From Monosiga brevicollis MX1 (lineage: Eukaryota; Opisthokonta; Choanoflagellata; Craspedida; Salpingoecidae): a stretch of 21,147 nt of DNA. The notes under the pieces were generated by a model that was not told the DNA's origin, did no database searches, and saw only the letters and a list, made by a program, of their open reading frames with translations. Every line of letters begins with the position of its first letter. Within the stretch, counting starts at the first letter, position 1. The position numbers were made by a program, and so were the translations under genes. Location of the stretch: contig NW_001865040.1 of NCBI RefSeq assembly GCF_000002865.3, positions 2,200,715 through 2,221,861 of the forward strand, given 5' to 3'. Below, piece by piece: positions 18,644 through 21,147 of the stretch.

Positions 18644-18706
<63 letters not shown>
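18624..18706. repeat. Inverted (TG)n / (CA)n microsatellite
   Basis: A (TG)7 run at 18624-18638 is followed by an 10-nt spacer (CAAAAAGTTT) and then (CA)29 at 18649-18706. The two arms are complementary, so a hairpin of at least seven TG/CA units can form. The repeat lies about 100 bp upstream of the COA7-like start codon, in or near its promoter. Confidence 0.9.
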
Positions 18707-18709
<3 letters not shown>

Positions 18710-19293
18710 CGGTTTTGTCTTTGAATTTTTCGAAAGGGTCATCTGCGTCTTTACTTTCGAGGCATATTGATCGAGTGGACCATACGGCACGCGAATCGCA
18801 TCTTTACTCACACTCGGTGTATGTGTGAGGTGGTGTGCTGACTGTGTGCGGTCGGTTGAAAAGAACTTTGCTGCACGTTAAAAGTCACCAACATATAAAT
18901 TGGCTGAAAGGCTCAAGCACAGGCATGTGACAGGTCGAAAGACACACGTATGCAAGGAAGAAGAAGGAAAAAACCGAAAGCGCGTAGGCAAAAGCAGAAA
19001 GAACAATGAACAACAATGGTTCTAGAGAGGAGGGCGGGCCAAACTGCCCAACAAAGCTGAAACTGGGACTGCGAACTGTCACAGGCAAAACACAGGCAGG
19101 AAACAAGAAACAGGACAGCAACATACAGAGCGAATCAAGAAAGGAAAACCAACAAGCAAGATTCGCACATGAAATCATGTGCACGTGAGTGTAGGGCACG
19201 CGAGCGAGCGAGAAGCAAACAAAAAGGGTGAAGAGAGGTCTGACGGCGGGGCACAACATCTCGTCCACGCTTCTCAAGCCAGACTCGTGCAGC
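18707..19293. other. Intergenic region upstream of COA7-like gene / desaturase 3' region
   Basis: No coding exon is supported in these 587 bp. A 212-codon minus-strand frame over 18885-19523 overlaps the desaturase in another frame and is low-complexity. The desaturase 3' UTR should occupy the right half. No AATAAA is clear on the minus strand. Confidence 0.5.
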
Positions 19294-20686
19294 TTAGGCG
19301 GCCTTGGCATGGGGGTTGCCAACCTGGTGCATGTTGGAGAGGGTGTCACCCAAGCAAGACCAGTAACCGCGGACGTCATAGGGCAGGCCGTGCTTCTCGA
19401 ACAAGGCCTTGACGCGAGGGGAGATTTGCGGGTGACGGAACTGGGGCATGCAGGGAAAGAGGTGGTGCTCAATCTGAAAGTTGAGGTAGCCCATCCACCA
19501 GTTGCAAAGGGGTGTGCCGGCAATGTTGGTGGTGTGCTTGGCGGCGTACTCGACCCAATGGAGGTACTCGTCGGCCTGGCTCACGGGCAGATGGGTGTGG
19601 GAGAGGGCAAAATTGGTAAAGATGTAGGCGGCCCCAATCATGTCGTACAAGATGTAGAGACCGATGGCTTGAGCCCAAGTGAAGTCACGAAGGACGACAC
19701 CAAAGATGACCAGGTAGCGCACGGCAAGAGTGAGGAGCTCGAAGCGCTTCTTGGTGCGGATCATGTAGCGCGGGTGGAGATAGATTTGCCAGCCGAGGGC
19801 CACAAGGAGGCAGGACAGGGGGATGAAGCAAAAGGCTTGGGCACGCAGCCAGAGCTTGACGAGGGGATTGCGGGCCTTGGCGGCGATGACAGAGTTGAAG
19901 GCAATCAGGGGAAGAGTCTCCAGATCCACGTCGTGCTGCAACTTTTGCGGGGTCGCATGATGACGGTTGTGCTGAGAGCGCCACCAACCGGCCGACATGC
20001 CACAACCAATGCCATAAAGGGCAATTTGGAGACCACGATCCAACATCACACGGCCCGTAATGCTGTAGTGACCACCCTCGTGCATGAGCCAGCCACAGCG
20101 ACCTTGGACGATCGCCAGCATCACCACGCCGAGGGCCGTGAAGAGACCCCCCTGCCACACAAGATAGGCACCGAGGACGTGCATGCCGATGATTTCAGCA
20201 AAGCGCAAGGCAATCTCGCCACGCGAAGGCTCAAAGAGGCCCTCCTCCTTGAACTGACGACGCAGGGCAGCATAATCCTTGGTCAGTTCCTCGCGGTTGT
20301 TGTAGCCACGCTCGACCATGACGTCCTTGGGGGCCGGGCGGTTGGGCAGGGACTTGAGCAGATACTGCGCGCGCTTGCTGCGCAGATGAAACTCCTCAAA
20401 GGCCTCTGTAGCATCGCCATTGTTCACCAAGAACTTGATGACCGAGCCACCTGGAAGGCCCATCAAACGGCGCATGAGATGACAGGTCTACCGGGCAGAG
20501 CCAAGGCAGCCGAGGCAGCCGAGGGGCGGAATGCTGGGTTTGTGGGGTCAAGGGGAAGAAGCGCCATCTCAAACCAACTGTACCTGGGTGCTTAAAGCCA
20601 GAGACATCGTAAAGCTTGCCATTGATCAGCACCTCCTGAACTTCCGACGACGCCTGGTCGGCGCTCGACTTGGTCGACGACGGCAT
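19294..20686 (-). CDS. Cytochrome b5-fused front-end fatty acid desaturase (419 aa)
   Basis: Two exons on the minus strand, 20686-20584 and 20450-19294. The 133-bp intron (GTACAG...TTCCAG) splits the haem-binding HPGG motif at phase 1. The N-terminal cytochrome b5 domain has its two haem ligands at His33 (HPGG) and His56 (EAFEEFH). The desaturase domain has the three histidine boxes HEGGH (158-162), HNRHH (195-199) and QIEHH (360-364). The Gln in the third box is diagnostic of front-end (delta-4/5/6/8) desaturases. Several hydrophobic segments (about 118-150, 238-256, 275-315) fit a membrane-spanning endoplasmic reticulum enzyme. It should insert a cis double bond between an existing one and the carboxyl end of a polyunsaturated acyl chain, using electrons from its own b5 domain. 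Regiospecificity cannot be read from the sequence. The start ATG is followed directly by the b5 domain; upstream in-frame sequence is microsatellite. Confidence 0.95.
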
Positions 20687-21100
20687 GACGAACGAGATAG
20701 ATGGCTGGCTGCAATCACAATTTGGTCCAAAGCACATCGATGAGCCATGGTCTTGAATCCCAACCACTTCCCACCAGGGCAATACAACCACCATGCCATC
20801 CAGAGCAACCCAGAGAGACCAGATCCAGCCGAGAATCAGCCCAAACCGCCTCCCGACCCCGGTCTCAGACGACAGACAGCCATCACGCACCTCGTTGAAA
20901 GAGAGAGAGAGAGAGACAAGCGAGAAAGTGAACTCAAGTGGTGCACTCTGTTCTTTGTTCTGTGCTTTGCTTCTCTCTCTCTCTCTCTGCTTTCTCTCTC
21001 TCTGCTTTCTCTCTCTCTGCTTTCTCTCTCTCTCTCTGCTTTCTCTCTCTGCTTTCTCTCTCTCTCTCTCTCTCAAACTCTCTCTCTCTCTCTCTCTCTT

Positions 21101-21147
<47 letters not shown>
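20687..21147. other. Desaturase upstream region
   Basis: The first 200 bp are unremarkable and should hold the promoter and leader. From about 20900 the sequence becomes GAGA and then CT microsatellite to the window edge. No additional gene is supported. Confidence 0.5.
20970..21147. repeat. Long CT microsatellite with TGCTTTCTC interruptions
   Basis: (CT)n blocks alternate with a repeated TGCTTTCTCTCTCTC unit at 20987-21050, then become nearly pure (TC)n to the edge. A short GAGA run at 20899-20916 lies on the same strand nearby, so the two can pair as an inverted repeat. The array continues past the window. Confidence 0.92.

Noticed and set aside
19228-20595. 455-codon open frame on the plus strand
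   Set aside because: It is antisense to the desaturase, whose histidine boxes and HPGG motif prove the minus strand codes. The plus frame has no recognisable domain and is a by-product of biased codon use.

Overview
The window is eukaryotic nuclear DNA from a compact, intron-rich, moderately GC-rich genome. Six protein genes can be rebuilt exon by exon. Their introns are about 76 to 230 bp, nearly all GT-AG, and the reading phase agrees at all 32 inferred junctions. The gene content points to a choanoflagellate or close holozoan relative, with a Monosiga-like genome the best guess. It includes a laminin-type LN/EGF-Lam protein, a TMEM132-like adhesion region, a SMAD-type MH2 domain, a Barentsz/CASC3-type exon-junction factor, a COA7-like Sel1 protein and a front-end fatty-acid desaturase.

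Layout from left to right: (1) the 5' part of a Josephin-domain deubiquitinase on the minus strand, cut by the left edge (1-618). (2) An 898-bp divergent intergenic region with a CT-rich microsatellite. (3) A plus-strand five-exon gene (1517-3605) for a 553-residue protein with one C2H2 zinc finger followed by an MH2 domain, but no MH1 domain and no C-terminal SSXS tail. (4) A very large minus-strand gene (15432-4056, 15 exons, 3,191 residues). It has a signal peptide, LN domain, five laminin EGF repeats, a laminin domain-IV-like insert, two more laminin EGF repeats, a helical coiled-coil region, a TMEM132-like beta region, a dockerin-like EF-hand pair, a Thr/Ser stalk and three PAN-like cysteine repeats. 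(5) After only 141 bp, a divergent plus-strand eight-exon gene (15574-17067) for an Arg/Asp-rich protein with both halves of the Barentsz/CASC3 SELOR signature. (6) A convergent minus-strand five-exon COA7-like gene (18530-17477). (7) A large (TG)n/(CA)n palindromic microsatellite. (8) A minus-strand two-exon cytochrome-b5-fused desaturase (20686-19294), then a long CT microsatellite to the right edge.

The genes do not form an operon or pathway. Their arrangement is ordinary compact eukaryotic packing: divergent pairs at 619-1516 and 15433-15573, convergent pairs at 3606-4055 and 17068-17476, and one tandem pair (COA7-like and desaturase). The two standout loci are the laminin/TMEM132/dockerin chimera, with the fusion lying inside a single 4.4-kb exon, and the zinc-finger/MH2 protein, a SMAD-like effector domain in what looks like a unicellular relative of animals. 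All family assignments were made by eye from motifs; no database search was possible.
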